From NCBI RefSeq assembly GCF_041296385.1, contig NW_027184063.1:1674001-1738000 (forward strand): a DNA stretch of 64,000 bases, in the 5' to 3' direction. Positions 11,060-21,742 of the stretch are shown piece by piece; positions within the stretch are counted from its first letter, which is position 1; every line of letters begins with the position of its first letter. Made by a program: the position numbers and the translations under genes. The DNA is from Aphelocoma coerulescens. Lineage: Eukaryota > Chordata > Aves > Passeriformes > Corvidae. Below the pieces are notes generated by a model. It was not told the DNA's origin. It saw only the letters and a program-made list of their open reading frames with translations, and searched no databases.

Positions 11060-11530
11060 TGCTGGTTCCTGCGCGCCTTTCCCGGGATCACATTCGGGGC
11101 CGCGCGGGCCGGGCCAAGCCGCGCCGCTCTGTTTGCCATGCCTCGCCTCCTCTGGTCGCAGCTTTGCTGCCGCTGCCTGGGGCTGCACCCACGTCTCTGC
11201 GCCCCCAAGCGATGACCCCCCCGTGCCCTGCTCCAGCGCGCGTTTCGGCTGGGCGCAGCTCCGCTCTACCGCCACCGCCACCAGCCGCCGCCCGCGCGCC
11301 GCCCCTCTCGTTCGGGCGTTCACGGGGCTCGCTCCACCACGCGCTGCACGGGGCCGGGCGGGCACCGCTGGGCAGTGCCGCTCCCGCCGCTCCCCGCTCC
11401 ACCACTGACACTGCGGCTCGCGTGCCTCTGCCCGTGCGCGGGAGCTGCCTCGCTGCTGCTCGCAGAGCGCTCGGTGCACGTGGCCTGGGTCGCACGGTCC
11501 CTGAGCCAGGATTCCCTTCACCAGGACACA
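11060..11530 (-). other. GC-rich captured segment upstream of the cold-shock domain
   Basis: Very GC- and CpG-rich sequence unlike the flanking retroviral DNA. It lies between the matrix-like frame and the cold-shock frame, and is open in the matrix frame. It looks like the 5' end (leader or alanine/proline-rich start) of a host Y-box mRNA taken up together with the cold-shock domain. This is inference from order and composition. Confidence 0.45.
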
Positions 11531-11537
11531 GCTGACA

Positions 11538-11831
11538 TTGCTCAACAGTCTTGGTAATTAAATAATATTCACGAAAATACTGTTCCATTGGCATATATTT
11601 TGACTCAAATATTAACTGTGTCCAAACGGTCTTCCAAAAGCCCTTGGTAAGAGCTAAATCCCAAGAAACATAGAAAAAGTTCTTAAACAACCATGCCAGG
11701 AAGTGTTTCAGTTCTTTTTGAGCTTGAATCAAGCTAAAATTTACAAATCGTTGTTCAAGAATCATTTTAAGTTTAAGATAAATGTCCATATGCGGCTCTG
11801 AAAGCCAAGAGTCTTCCCACGGTTCCTCCAT
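11538..11831 (-). pseudogene. Gag matrix-like open frame of the small LTR element
   Basis: From an ATG at 11,831 about 98 codons encode a helical, tryptophan-rich segment (start MEEPWEDSWLSEPHMDIYLK) at the place where gag begins in such elements. The frame then runs into GC-rich sequence of different character at about 11,538 and stays open to a TGA at 11,088. I infer a retroviral matrix remnant from position and composition; no catalytic or zinc-knuckle motif is present. Confidence 0.5.
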
Positions 11832-11952
11832 AGTTTAGATATGGAATAGCAAAACAAAGCCAAGAAGAGGAATCCAAAGTTTCTAGGGTTTACTCACACA
11901 AATCGGTTGCTTAGGGATTGGGGATTGTTCTGCTCACAGTTCCCCACCATTT

Positions 11953-12228
11953 TGTTGCAGTGGGGATACTGTAACACGCCTATATCAAACCAGGAGTCCC
12001 GTGGAAAAGAAATACATATAGACGGATTCTTGATAGATGTTTCAGAGATGTTTATTTCCCCAGCCACATGGCCAGGCTCTGCCCAGGAACTGTTACAGGC
12101 AGGAGGAACCGAGGGTCCTTGCCTGCGCAGGAAACACAAACCAACCAATGGGGAACGAGGCTGACCAGGGGCAGGGAAACCCCGTGTCTCCCCTCAGGGC
12201 TACATGGCGGGGGGAGGAGACCCCGACA
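11953..12228 (-). mobile_element. 5' LTR of the cold-shock element
   Basis: 276 bp; on the minus strand it starts TGTCGGGGTC and ends CTGCAACA, with AATAAA in GGGGAAATAAACATC. It matches the outer parts of 9,708-10,288. Downstream a candidate primer site begins TGGTGGGGAACTG near 11,949, tRNA unassigned. Confidence 0.88.
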
Positions 12229-12381
12229 GACATGTACTTATGGCTAGCTTCCACAGAAAAATTATTAAATCAAACAGCATGGTCTTACTGCTGTACCTCA
12301 ATACAAAAGTGATTCAAACCAAAATGGTTTTGATTTTTTTCCCCCAATTCCACGTGCCCCTTAAGTTGGGTGCCAAATTTA

Positions 12382-12972
12382 TGTCTCGGTTTTGGAGACA
12401 AGACTTCAGGAGGAAACACTCTGGAATGAGTGTCTCCTCCAAAGGGAAAAGGACCTCCCCATTTCCTCCACCAGTAAGACAAGTGGGTCACAAGAACGTA
12501 AAGTGGGAAAAACCCCAAACTGTTTATTAACACCAAACAAAGCAGGGTAGAACAGGGGAAACAAACCCCGAAATACAACAAATTCCTGGAGAGGGAACAG
12601 ACACACGGGCTCGGACCAGCCGGGGACACCCCGCGGGCCCGCTGGGGCCACCCTGCAGGCTCCCCGGACAAGAGGGAAGGGAAGGGAGGCAGTGAGGCAA
12701 GGGGGAGGGAAGGGAAAAAGAACAAGAAAACCCAACAGAACCTTCTTCCAGCTAGCCACAACACCAAAAACCCAAGGAGCCGCACAACGCCCCCGGCGCA
12801 CACCCTCCCAGACCCTGTCGAGACCCAGGAGCCCCTGAGCCGTTGGGCTCTAGCCATTGAACTGACCCTCACCCGTGTCCCATGGCTCTGGCCCCACCCC
12901 CAGGTCCATCCTAAAGACACAGCATCATTGGGCATTGAGCAGAGGGTTAAGGAATAAAGCAGCCTCATAACA
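12382..12972 (-). mobile_element. Class II (ERVK-like) LTR, right arm
   Basis: 591 bp counterpart of 7,934-8,522 on the minus strand. The primer-site region at 12,358-12,375 reads TGGCACCCAACTTAAGGG, closer to the tRNA-Lys(1,2) pattern than the left-arm copy. The leader runs to 12,284 and continues without a break into 12,229-12,283, then the inserted small element, then gag at 9,619. So this arm holds the parent arrangement of the ERV. Confidence 0.75.
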
Positions 12973-13768
12973 TCACCCCAGGACAGTGTTCCAGTAGCGG
13001 GCCTGTTTCTCCCCATACAGTGTGTCCCCCACGCAGTGCCCCACATTGCTGTCCAAGTGCAGGAGCTGCTCCAGGCTGGAGCTGAACCTCACCACAAACC
13101 CCACCTGGTCAGTACCATTAATGAAACAACAGTTGGACCTTACCATGTCCTGGAAGAGCTCTGTGTATGCAGGACACAGGTGAGGGGGTGCCCCCCCAGC
13201 AGCCCCCAGCACCCCACAGCAAGCCAAGAGCTCAGGGGGCCACCCCAGATCCCCACTCCACAACCCCTTGCTCCATGGCCGCCATGGGACATTCCTTCCC
13301 GCAGTCCCACCCTCATTTCCACCCTTTTTCTCTTTTCTCCCCTCCTTTCCCATCAATCCCCAGCTGCCAGCCCCTGCCCCCATCAGTTTGGGGGTCCCAG
13401 TCCCCCCTTTTAACCCTTTCCCAACCCTCTTCACACAATCCTCCTAATCCCCGGCCCCCTCCTGCCCAGTTTTGCGATCCCACCCTTCCATTCCCCAGTT
13501 TCTAAGCTTTCCCATGCCTCTCCCATCATCCCCCAGTCCTCAGCCCCCTTCCCATTCTGTCTTTAGGGGGTCCCACTCCCCCTCCAACTCCTTTTATGGG
13601 TCCCACACACCCATTTTCCCTCCTCTCCCCACCTTTCCCACCATACCTGGACTCCTCTTCCCACCCCCGTCGGCTCACCTGAGAGCTCCATGCCTGTGGC
13701 CAGGGGGCTCCCAGCACCACCAGCGCCACCAGTATGGCCCCAGCTGCCCCATCCCAAGCTCTGGGCAC
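12973..13768 (-). pseudogene. MHC class II beta pseudogene, copy 2 (exons 1-2)
   Basis: Exon 2 (12,973-13,160) is open and encodes the first part of the beta-1 domain (FQDMVRSNCCFINGTDQVG through GEKQARYWNTVLG), then meets the ERV LTR. Exon 1 (about 13,680-13,768) encodes the leader AAGAILVALVVLGAP, but one C is missing from a C run, shifting the frame, and the start codon reads GTG. Unlike copies 1 and 3 it lacks the TGA at the end of exon 1. It is therefore broken in a different way. Confidence 0.82.
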
Positions 13769-14247
13769 GTGCTGAAACCTCCCCTCTCTCCCTTATTTTG
13801 GCTCCCGGGGGGCACTGGAGGTGAGGGGGGCCCAGGTGGGGAGGTCTGGGTGCAGCAGATCTGCCTGGCACCTGGGCACTCATCAGCGAGAAAAGCTCAG
13901 AGTGGCTCAAAATTGTTTAGTGACATCTTTGGTTGGCTGAGGAAAGGCCCAGGAGCTGAGATAAGGACCAGGAGAGCTCCTGCCCCAACCACCAGCACGG
14001 AAAACCAGACCCAGTCTGGGGACAGGGATTGCATTTCTTAGCAATGAAATCAGAGCACGAGAATGAGAAGGGAAATAAATCTCTCAAACATCCTCCCCAA
14101 CAATGGGGATCATGTGGAACAGGGGTCACCAGGTCTCCGCCCAACGGGGGTCACTGTGGATCACCCCACAGGGATCCTCTGCTGCGAGATGAAGTTGGAG
14201 CAGTGCACAAAGCTCTTCCTGCACTCGGGACACTCGCAGGGCTTCCC

Positions 14248-15492
14248 TTACTGGTGGCACCGTTGGTGTCTGGTTAAGTGAGAGCTCTGGATAAAGCTCT
14301 TCCCACACTCAGGACACTTGTAGGGCCTCTCCCCAGTGTGGATCCTCTGGTGGCAGATAAGGTGACATCTCTGCCTGAAGCTCTTCCCACACTCAGGACA
14401 CTCATAGGGCCTCTCCCCAGTGTGGATTCGTTTGTGACTGGTGAGGCTGCAGCTGTACCTGAAGCACTCCCCGCAGTCGGGGCAGCGGAAGGGCCTCTCA
14501 TCTGTGTGGATTCGATTGTGCCTGGTGAGGCTGCAGCTGTACCTGAAGCACTCCCCGCAGTCGGGGCAGCGGAAGGGCCTCTCATCTGTGTGAATCCGCT
14601 GGTGCAGGAGAACTCTGGAGCTGGTCTGAAATGTCTTCCCACATTCGCCACACTCGTAGGGCCTCTCGCCAGCGTGGATCTTCTGGTGGCGAATCAGGCT
14701 GGAGCTCTGTCTGAAGCTCTTCCCACATTCCCCACACACATAGGGCTGTTCCCCAGTATGAATCAACCGGTGTTGGATCAGGTTGGAGCTATGTCTGAAG
14801 CTCTGCCCACATTCCCCACACACATAGGGCCGTTCCCCAGTATGAATCAACCGGTGTTGGATCAGGTTGGAGCTCTGTCTGAAGCTCTGCCCACATTCCC
14901 CACACACGTAGGGCCGTTCCCCAGTATGGATCAACTGGTGGTGGATCAGGTCGGTGCTCTGGCTGAAGCTCTTCGCACATTCCAAGCACTTGTAGCGTTT
15001 CTCCCTAGCGTGACGCTGCTCATGGACCACCAAGTCTGAATGCTGGCTGGATCTCCGGCCACCTTCCCGGCGCAGGGTGGGTCTTTCCTCCTCACAGCTC
15101 CCTGGGCTGCGTTTGCAGCCCCTCCTCCTGCGGGATCTCCAGTGGTTTTCCTCCCCATTGGATTCCTGCACTGTGGAGCTGCTCAAAATGGCCTCTTCCA
15201 CCAGGTGTTGCCGTGGGGATTTGTCCTCCCTGGGCTCCATCCTCAGCTCCTTGTCTGGGGGAGGAAGGACAAGGAGAGGATGGGATTTGCCTCCGTGCCA
15301 CAGGGAAGGGGAAGGAGATCCCCCCAGTCTGTCCCCGGCAGGACGCCGTCGGCAGTGGGGTTGTCCTGCAGCCGGGGGTGATGCTGGGCTGGGAGATGGA
15401 GCAGGAGAGAGGGGGAACGGGGCAGGGACTTCCTCCTCACCTGCCTGGGTGTTCTGGGGCATCTTCCTCTTTCTCACAGCCTCCGCCTCCAT
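14248..15492 (-). CDS. C2H2 zinc-finger protein, copy 2 (9 fingers)
   Basis: Predicted nuclear DNA-binding protein of 352 residues; coding exons 15,441-15,492 and 14,248-15,254 on the minus strand, joined in phase 1. The leader ([13 protein letters not shown]) and charged linker match the other copies. Nine fingers follow, against five and seven in the sister genes. Fingers 2 and 3 are near-duplicates ([13 protein letters not shown] and [13 protein letters not shown]), as are fingers 6 and 7 ([17 protein letters not shown]), so the array grew by local duplication. All nine keep their zinc ligands. This is the longest and seemingly most intact copy. A relic finger follows the stop. Confidence 0.85.
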   Translation of the reverse strand: MEAEAVRKRKMPQNTQAGEEEVPAPFPLSPAPSPSPASPPAAGQPHCRRRPAGDRLGGSPSPSLWHGGKSHPLLVLPPPDKELRMEPREDKSPRQHLVEEAILSSSTVQESNGEENHWRSRRRRGCKRSPGSCEEERPTLRREGGRRSSQHSDLVVHEQRHAREKRYKCLECAKSFSQSTDLIHHQLIHTGERPYVCGECGQSFRQSSNLIQHRLIHTGERPYVCGECGQSFRHSSNLIQHRLIHTGEQPYVCGECGKSFRQSSSLIRHQKIHAGERPYECGECGKTFQTSSRVLLHQRIHTDERPFRCPDCGECFRYSCSLTRHNRIHTDERPFRCPDCGECFRYSCSLTSHKRIHTGERPYECPECGKSFRQRCHLICHQRIHTGERPYKCPECGKSFIQSSHLTRHQRCHQ

Positions 15493-16003
15493 CTGGCCAA
15501 GGTTTGGGAGTGGGAAATCCTGGTTTGGAGGGAAAAACAAGGTGTGAGAGTGTTGGCTTAGGGGTTGCTCCTGCCCAAGTCCTTCTCTAGAAGTCACCGG
15601 GCGTATCATGACTGTAAAATCCTCTCAAATACCGTGCTGGTTTAACTGGCATGAGAAATGAACCCCACTGATCTGCCCCAAGAGGGATGAAGGTGAGAGT
15701 TACAATTCACCAAAGAGATGACAAGAAATACCATGATACAGCTGTAACCCACAAAGCCTGAGTATAACCAGGCACCCTGGGACAAGAGCAGAACGATGGT
15801 GGTTAGTTCCTGTGCTGAGCACCACCTGGTCCCGCTGCATGCAAAGCAAAAGGAAAGAAAACAAAACCTGTTGGTCGCAGTGGTGGAGAGGGTCCTGTCC
15901 AAGTGATGGGTGCAGTCTTGTCGACAGCAGTGGCCACAGTCCTGTTGGAGTTCTGCTCCTGCCCTGGATCTCTTGAGTGTTGGCAGAAGGCCCCAAACCC
16001 AGA

Positions 16004-16010
16004 TTTTATA
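16004..16010 (-). promoter_or_regulatory. TATA box, zinc-finger gene copy 2
   Basis: TATAAAA on the minus strand, at the same place relative to the gene as in copies 1 and 3. The first splice donor corresponds to that at 5,372. Confidence 0.55.
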
Positions 16011-16533
16011 TGCTCAGGTTCAGGTGGGAATGCTCCGCCCCTCCCCCAGGGTGGGCAGTTTCACAATGGAATGATGTAATCCTGGGAGTCATGGGATATT
16101 TTGGGAGCCCTGATGGTCTCAGTCCTTGCAGCTGCCCATTGTGCTGGGGCCATTCAGTCCATGATGGCCCATCAGCAGAGGTGAGCCCTCAGGCTGGGTG
16201 GGACTGTGCTGCTGCTGCTACCCCCGAGGGAGTTATCACAGCTGAGTCATTGGTGTGCAGAAAAAGAAACACTGCCCTGCCTCCCAGGGTTTGCTTCTCC
16301 TTCCTTATCTCATTTAACAGCCAGCTCCTCATAGCCTGAGGGGTCGGGGGTGCACTGGGCAGCTCCTGCAAAGGACCCATCATGAACAGCTCATCAGAAA
16401 TGAGATAAGGGGAGTGGAATGCACAGTTTGGTCCCACCCACAGAGGGCTAAAGTGGCACCCTGCTCCTGTCAGCAGCACAGGCTGGCAGGGAGATGGCAT
16501 TGTAAGGTCTTGCTCCACTTGGCTTTCAGCCCA

Positions 16534-17226
16534 CTAACCCACGGGCAGGGTCCCTTCCCACTCCAATCCTTCCGGGCTTCTGGCAGGGACTCGCTTCCCT
16601 TTCCTTCCTCCCTCTGCTTCCAGCTGGGAATGTGCTGGGAAATGTCCAGCAAAGCAGCCTTTGCTGTCTGCTCTGGGAGCCCACCCAGCTGCTGCACCTT
16701 GTCCCCTGGCCCTGCACAGCTCCCGTGGGAGGCACGGCAGGACCAGCACCATGCGAGCCTCGGGAATGCCCCTCTGGCATCCACGGCACACCCTCCAGGC
16801 ATCTGGAATTCCAGTTCCCAGCAAGGAGAAGATGTTCCTGCCCTTGAAGGCAAAGCTCTCAGGAAGGAGCCAAAAGCCAAGTGCTGCAAGATCTTCCAGT
16901 GACATTTCACTGCCAGCCTTCATCACCTCATCCATGGTTGTTTTAGCTGGTGGATTGGGAACAAAATCAGGGGAGGGCCTTTGGTGGGAGCTGCCCTGGC
17001 TCCAGAGAGACACTGAGAGACAAACAGAGCAGGCAAAGAAAGGCAGAAGAGGAAGGAGAACACAAATACAATCAGCTGAGAAGGTGGCACTCTGGAAACC
17101 AGACCAGAACTGACTGAAAATGAATGTGACAGAAAGAAAGAATTTGGAATTGTGATTTCCTATCAAAATACAATATCCTGCCTTTCTCACAAACCTCCTC
17201 CTGCTGTCATTCAGCAGGGCTTTCAC
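16534..17226 (-). other. Right-arm counterpart of the doubtful open frame
   Basis: Reverse-arm copy of the frame at 4,009-4,704, open over 230 codons and beginning one codon later. The opposite-strand frame at 16,414-16,902 is also open. No protein family is recognised; the rest of 16,020-19,000 is conserved with the other copies but shows no identifiable exon. Confidence 0.2.
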
Positions 17227-17229
17227 AAA

Positions 17230-20200
17230 GTGCTCTGCTGGGAGTGGATGTTCCAGGCTGCAGACACAAGGAAACCTGGAATGGGCTTCTTCCTGCTCCT
17301 GGGGAGTTTGACATCCTCAGCCGAGGAGATGAGGAGGCAGCAGAAGAAAAGGGCAGCTGGGGTTCACCCTTCCACAGGAATAAGAGGGGGAAAGTCTCTT
17401 GTCCTCTCTGTCTCTGCTCCCACAGGGATGTGAAGGCTGATCCCAGACCCCCAAGGGTCACATTCAGGGCTGCCTTCCTGGAATGCTCGTGTGGATTGGA
17501 GGGGCAGCGTGGCAGCACCCGGATCTTGGACCACCCAGCTGCCCCCCCAAGTTTAGTTTCTCTGTCCCTCTCCTACCTGGGGAGTCCCGGGGCGGTCTCC
17601 AAGCCTCTCTTGTCTGGGAATGATTGGGGGGTGGGGATGGTCTCTGTCCCTCTCACCCCACTCAGTGCTTGGTGAGGGTCTCTGTAGTTCTCCCCTTTGG
17701 GATTCTCAGGAGGCGCGTGTGAGGGGTTTTGGGGGTGTCTGTGTCGCTCTCACCACGATGGTGCTTGGGCAGGGTCACTGCAGGGTTGAGAGGGACAGAG
17801 ACTCCCCCAGCCTCCCCAGGTATGAGAAGGTTGGAGAGCCCCTGAGCACACTCAGCAGTGTGAGGGACACAGAGCCCTTGGTCCCCAGTCCCGAACAAGC
17901 ATTCCCTGGGGCAAGAGGGATGGAGATGCCCGAGCATCCCCAAGGCTGAAAGGGACAGGGACACTGCCTTGGGAATGCCCTGGAGTGAGAGGGACAGGGA
18001 CCAAGCGCCTCCCCAGCATCCCCCAGGGAGAGAGGCACAGAGACCCCTTGAGCATCCCCTGGGCACCGGACAAAATAAACTTGGCAGAAATCAAACTTAA
18101 CTCTACCGAAAATGCTTGGAGGAATGTTTGCTCTTCCCACAAGTCACTTGTGATGAAAATGCGCACAAACCCCAACCATGAATGAACCGACAGCACAAGC
18201 AGTTATGGTGGCAATTCAAAGGTCCAGCAGTTCCCGCACAGCTCCAGCTCAGCTGCTGGCAGGTTCCTGTAAAAGAAAAGTGAAAGTTCGGCCCAATACA
18301 GATGATTTAAAGGAAGGATAAACTCTGTGTAGCTGCCACAGAGGTGACAGGGATAAAGAGAAAAATGATTCTCACATTTGGCAAAGGCCCCAGCCTGTGA
18401 AAGAGAAGAGGGGGCAGAGCAAGGGAGAGACAGGGACAGAGACCTCCCCTGGGGAGGGGCGAGTGTGACACTGTCCCCTGTGTGTGTGGCCTTCCCGGGG
18501 TGGGGGTTTCACACCAGAGCCAGTCTGGGTAAGGGGGGTGGTGTTCACTCCCCTGGGCTGGGGTTACCCCACACCCCCAAACTCTCCTCCTGCCCCCTTG
18601 GTTGGGGGATGGGGGTGCAAACCTGGCCTCAGCAAATGGGTCTGGGGGCTGGGGCCTCCCCCAGCCAGGGCTGGTTTTCAGGACAGCTCTGGCCTTGGCT
18701 TTCTGGTGGATTCATTCTCCTCCCTCAGCCTTGTTTCCTTCTCCCTAGACCTGAGATCCCTGGCTAAGAGTCCCCCTTTCCCTGATCTCAAGGTTCCTTA
18801 GCTCAACTTGCAGGCCAAAGTTCCCCTCAGGAGGCACATTCAGGGACAGGGGGTGCTTGGGTGGTGGCAGCTCCTTTATGCAGTTCTGCCATAATGGGCA
18901 AAAAGCTCTTCCTGACAAAGTTTCAGCCGTGAACCACAATATTTCAGTCTCTCAGCAGCCCCCAGAGCATCCCCGGTGTTGCCAGATGGAAAATCCTCTG
19001 TGGCAGGTGGGCTACCATAAGGCTCATTTCTCAAACCTGTCTTGGGGCTGAGTCAGGGATGCAGTATCCCATGATGGTTTGTGCTTGGCAGGTGGGAGCC
19101 TTCTGTTCCCGTGGTGTTGTTTGTTCTGTTGTGCTCTCTGTATTTTATAGTAAAGAGCTGTTCCTCCTTTTCCTGCATTTTTGCTTAGGAGCCCTGTAAT
19201 TTTGGAATTGGATGCAAGGGGATCATTGAGGCACTGCTGGGCCCCATGGAAGTAAGGGGCCAGTGTGATTCTGAGAGGCCCCGTGGATCCAAGGAGACCA
19301 TTGTGCTCCTGCAGGTCCTCATGGAATCACAGGGTCCATTGTGACACTGCTGGGCCCCTTGGAACCAAGGGCACCTTTGTGACACTGAGGAACCCCGTGG
19401 AACCAATGGAACCTGGAACAGCTCTGGCTGCCTTGGCCTCCTGGTGGCCACCTGACAGCTCCAGCTGATCTTGGAATGTTGAGAGTCACTTCTCATCTGC
19501 CCTTGGAGCTCTGGGGCTCTGTGCTTTCCTTCCTATGGAACAGATCTGTCCTTCTCCTCCAGGGGCCCATGGCCGAAACTGAGATTCCTCTTCCAAATGT
19601 CTGTGTATCCAAGGACGGTTCCCAGATGAAACCTGCCAGGACAATCAGATCTGTCTGGCTTGGCCTCCCAGGGACACCCTCTCCTCTGCCTTTGTACACT
19701 GGAGTGGAACCAGCAGACTCCGCAGGCAATCCCGCTTCCTTCAGGGCTGCTGTTGCCCCTGTGCCCACTGCCCCCCAAAAGAACAGGCTGCCCTGTGGGG
19801 GAACAAACGCGGCTTCTCCTGGGGAAAGCCTCAGCGAGGGCTCAGTTTGACGTTGGTCATTGCGGTGACTGCAGGAAAGGGGCACCCCACCATGGGGCAT
19901 TTCTTGGTCAGCTCCAGACATAAAGAGTGGGAAACTGTCTGAGACTCGGGTTGTGGCCTCGAAGACACCGCTGTGGTTTGCAGGGATCTGCAGGGTGGCA
20001 CAGCCCTGGCTGTGCCCGGGAGCGGTCACTTTGGAGGTGGTGTCGGATCTGATGGGGACAAGGGTGTACCCTGTGGGGCTGGGGGTGGCCTTGAGAGTCT
20101 CCATGGCACTGAGCAGGAGCTCCATAGATGTGGGTTGGTGTCTGGGGCTGAGGGGCCATAGGGGATTGGGAGAGCTGTACCTGGCCAGGGGAATGTGTGT

Positions 20201-21224
20201 GAGGACGGCAGTGACCTCTCGGCTGGGGCTGCAGCCAGGGGTGGCCAGGGCTGTCCTGCAGAGCAGGGTCCTGCAGCCCAGGGCGCTGTGCTGGGGCAGG
20301 GACTCTGCTGCCTGCCAGGGGCAGCTCTCAGCCGGCCCGGGGAGCTGCTGCCAGCGCTGGGGGAGGAGCTGTGGGGGGAAGGAGTGACCCTGAGCAGGGC
20401 AGGTGCTGCTGCTGAGAGCTGCTGGCTGGGGCAGGGCTGCTCCCAGCTCCACACCAGCCTGGCCACAGCTCCAGAGGAACTTCCCAAAAGAAGGTAAGCC
20501 AGGGATTGCTGTCAAGATTAGGAGCATTCCTGAGCCTGTTTGAATTTCCTGCTTGGAGCAGGATGGGAAGGTTGCGGGATGAGAGAAGCAGAACAGGAGT
20601 TGGAATCCCAGAATGACAGAACATTCTGAGTCTCTGCTATTGTCCTTGTTATAGTTGTTATTATTATTACTCCTCTGACATTGTCACTGCTATCTGGTGC
20701 TCTCAGGGGGGCGCTGGGATCTGCAGCAGCTGAGTCAGGCTCTGCCCTTGGGATTCCTGCCAGACAGGGCTGTCCATGGGAATGGGGTGTCCGAGCTTTC
20801 CAGTGCCCTGTGGGGCTGTGGGCAAAGCAGTCCATGGGAAAGGGGAATGAGCTGAACCTCCCTCCCGGAGATACCATCATGGGTACACCCAGAGCTCTCC
20901 TCACTGTGTCCTTCCAAGCTCTGAGCTGCCCTCCTGGGTGCAAATCTGTGCCAGAGCCTCTCGGCGTGCCCTGAATGTCCCCCGGGGAAGTGCAGAGATG
21001 CCACAGCTGAGGAAATGCTGCTGAGTTTGCCAAGGGCAGCGTGAGTATCCCTGGCAGAAGGGCGTGCTGAGACCTTGCTCAGAGACCTTTAGAGAGGGTG
21101 AGACATTCAGGGATCCCTGTGCTCTGGGCAGGGTCTGGTTTATGCCAGGGTGAGCCGGGAGTGTGATTGTGCTCGGACAGCAGCCAAAGGGGCAAGCCCA
21201 GGGCAGTTGGGAACAAGCCCATGC
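17230..21224. other. Right-arm conserved stretch with no recognised gene
   Basis: Counterpart of 1-4,005 of the left arm. It includes the roughly 45-bp phrase repeat at 17,560-18,070 and the CCATGG/GTGTCACA phrase repeat near 19,200-19,470. A 344-codon frame at 19,493-20,527 (minus) is broken in the sister copies and matches no family I know. I call no gene. Confidence 0.45.
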
Positions 21225-21742
21225 AGCCCCTCAGCTTGCCCTGAGCCACAGGGAATCCTTTGCCTCTCACCTCTCTCAGTGGCAAAGGTGGAGTGCAGCA
21301 GAAATGCTGGGGATTTCTGACCTCAGAGAAGCAGGAATGATGTGTGGGTAGGAAAACCTTTCCTAAAACTCACTCCTGCCATCCCTGTCCTGTGGAACTG
21401 AGAGTAAAACTGCTACCAAGCCTTTCTAGGAGGGATTGCACTGACAAATCCTGACTCTCCAGCCTTGTCCCTCTGCCACACGGCCACAAACCCAGGGCAG
21501 CGGGGCAGCAATGGCTCCTCGAGAGCCCCCAGGCACAGGCCTGGCTGCTCCTGGCACACTCAGACAGCACAAGTGGAGCTCAGGCAGGCAACTGGGTGAA
21601 GGTTTTCCCAGAGCAGGAACAAAGGTGGGGCAGTCCCAGCGGCACAGTCTGCAGGGAATGGCACAGGTTTGGCTCCAAGCAGCCTGTCCTGACTTGTCAC
21701 TGTCCTTTCTCCATGAACAGGTGCCCATGGCCAGACACAGCA
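21225..21742. other. Upstream flank of the olfactory receptor
   Basis: Single-copy sequence between the inverted duplication and the receptor start. A pyrimidine tract with CATGAACAG at 21,711-21,719 could be the acceptor of a non-coding upstream exon, as is usual in olfactory receptor genes. Nothing else is recognised. Confidence 0.4.

Larger units (their letters stand above)
9708..12228 (-). mobile_element. Small LTR element carrying a cold-shock domain
   Basis: Complete LTR retroelement on the minus strand: 5' LTR 11,953-12,228, 3' LTR 9,708-10,288 (split by a nested LTR), and a 6-bp target duplication GACATG at 9,702-9,707 and 12,229-12,234. A purine tract (AACGGGGGAAA on the minus strand) precedes the 3' LTR. 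The interior holds a matrix-like gag start, a GC-rich segment and a Y-box type cold-shock domain, with no protease, polymerase or env. It must have moved using proteins from another virus. It is inserted in the older gag-bearing ERV. The 6-bp duplication fits class II ERVs. Confidence 0.9.
12284..21224 (-). repeat. Right arm of the inverted duplication
   Basis: Reverse complement of 1-8,619, with the same gene order read on the minus strand. It is longer mainly because its zinc-finger gene has nine fingers instead of five. The true outer edge may lie beyond 21,224, because the window starts inside the left arm and gives nothing further to compare. Confidence 0.93.

Noticed and set aside
11375..11557. 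Plus-strand frames across the GC-rich block
   Set aside because: High GC alone makes several frames open; the matching cold-shock frame is on the minus strand.
12400..13046. 253-codon minus-strand frame over the right-arm LTR
   Set aside because: It runs through an LTR with its polyadenylation signal and primer site, and the left-arm LTR is broken in that frame.
19493..20527. 344-codon minus-strand frame in the right arm
   Set aside because: The same region in the left arm is broken by stops and frameshifts, no family is recognised, and frames on the other strand are also long.
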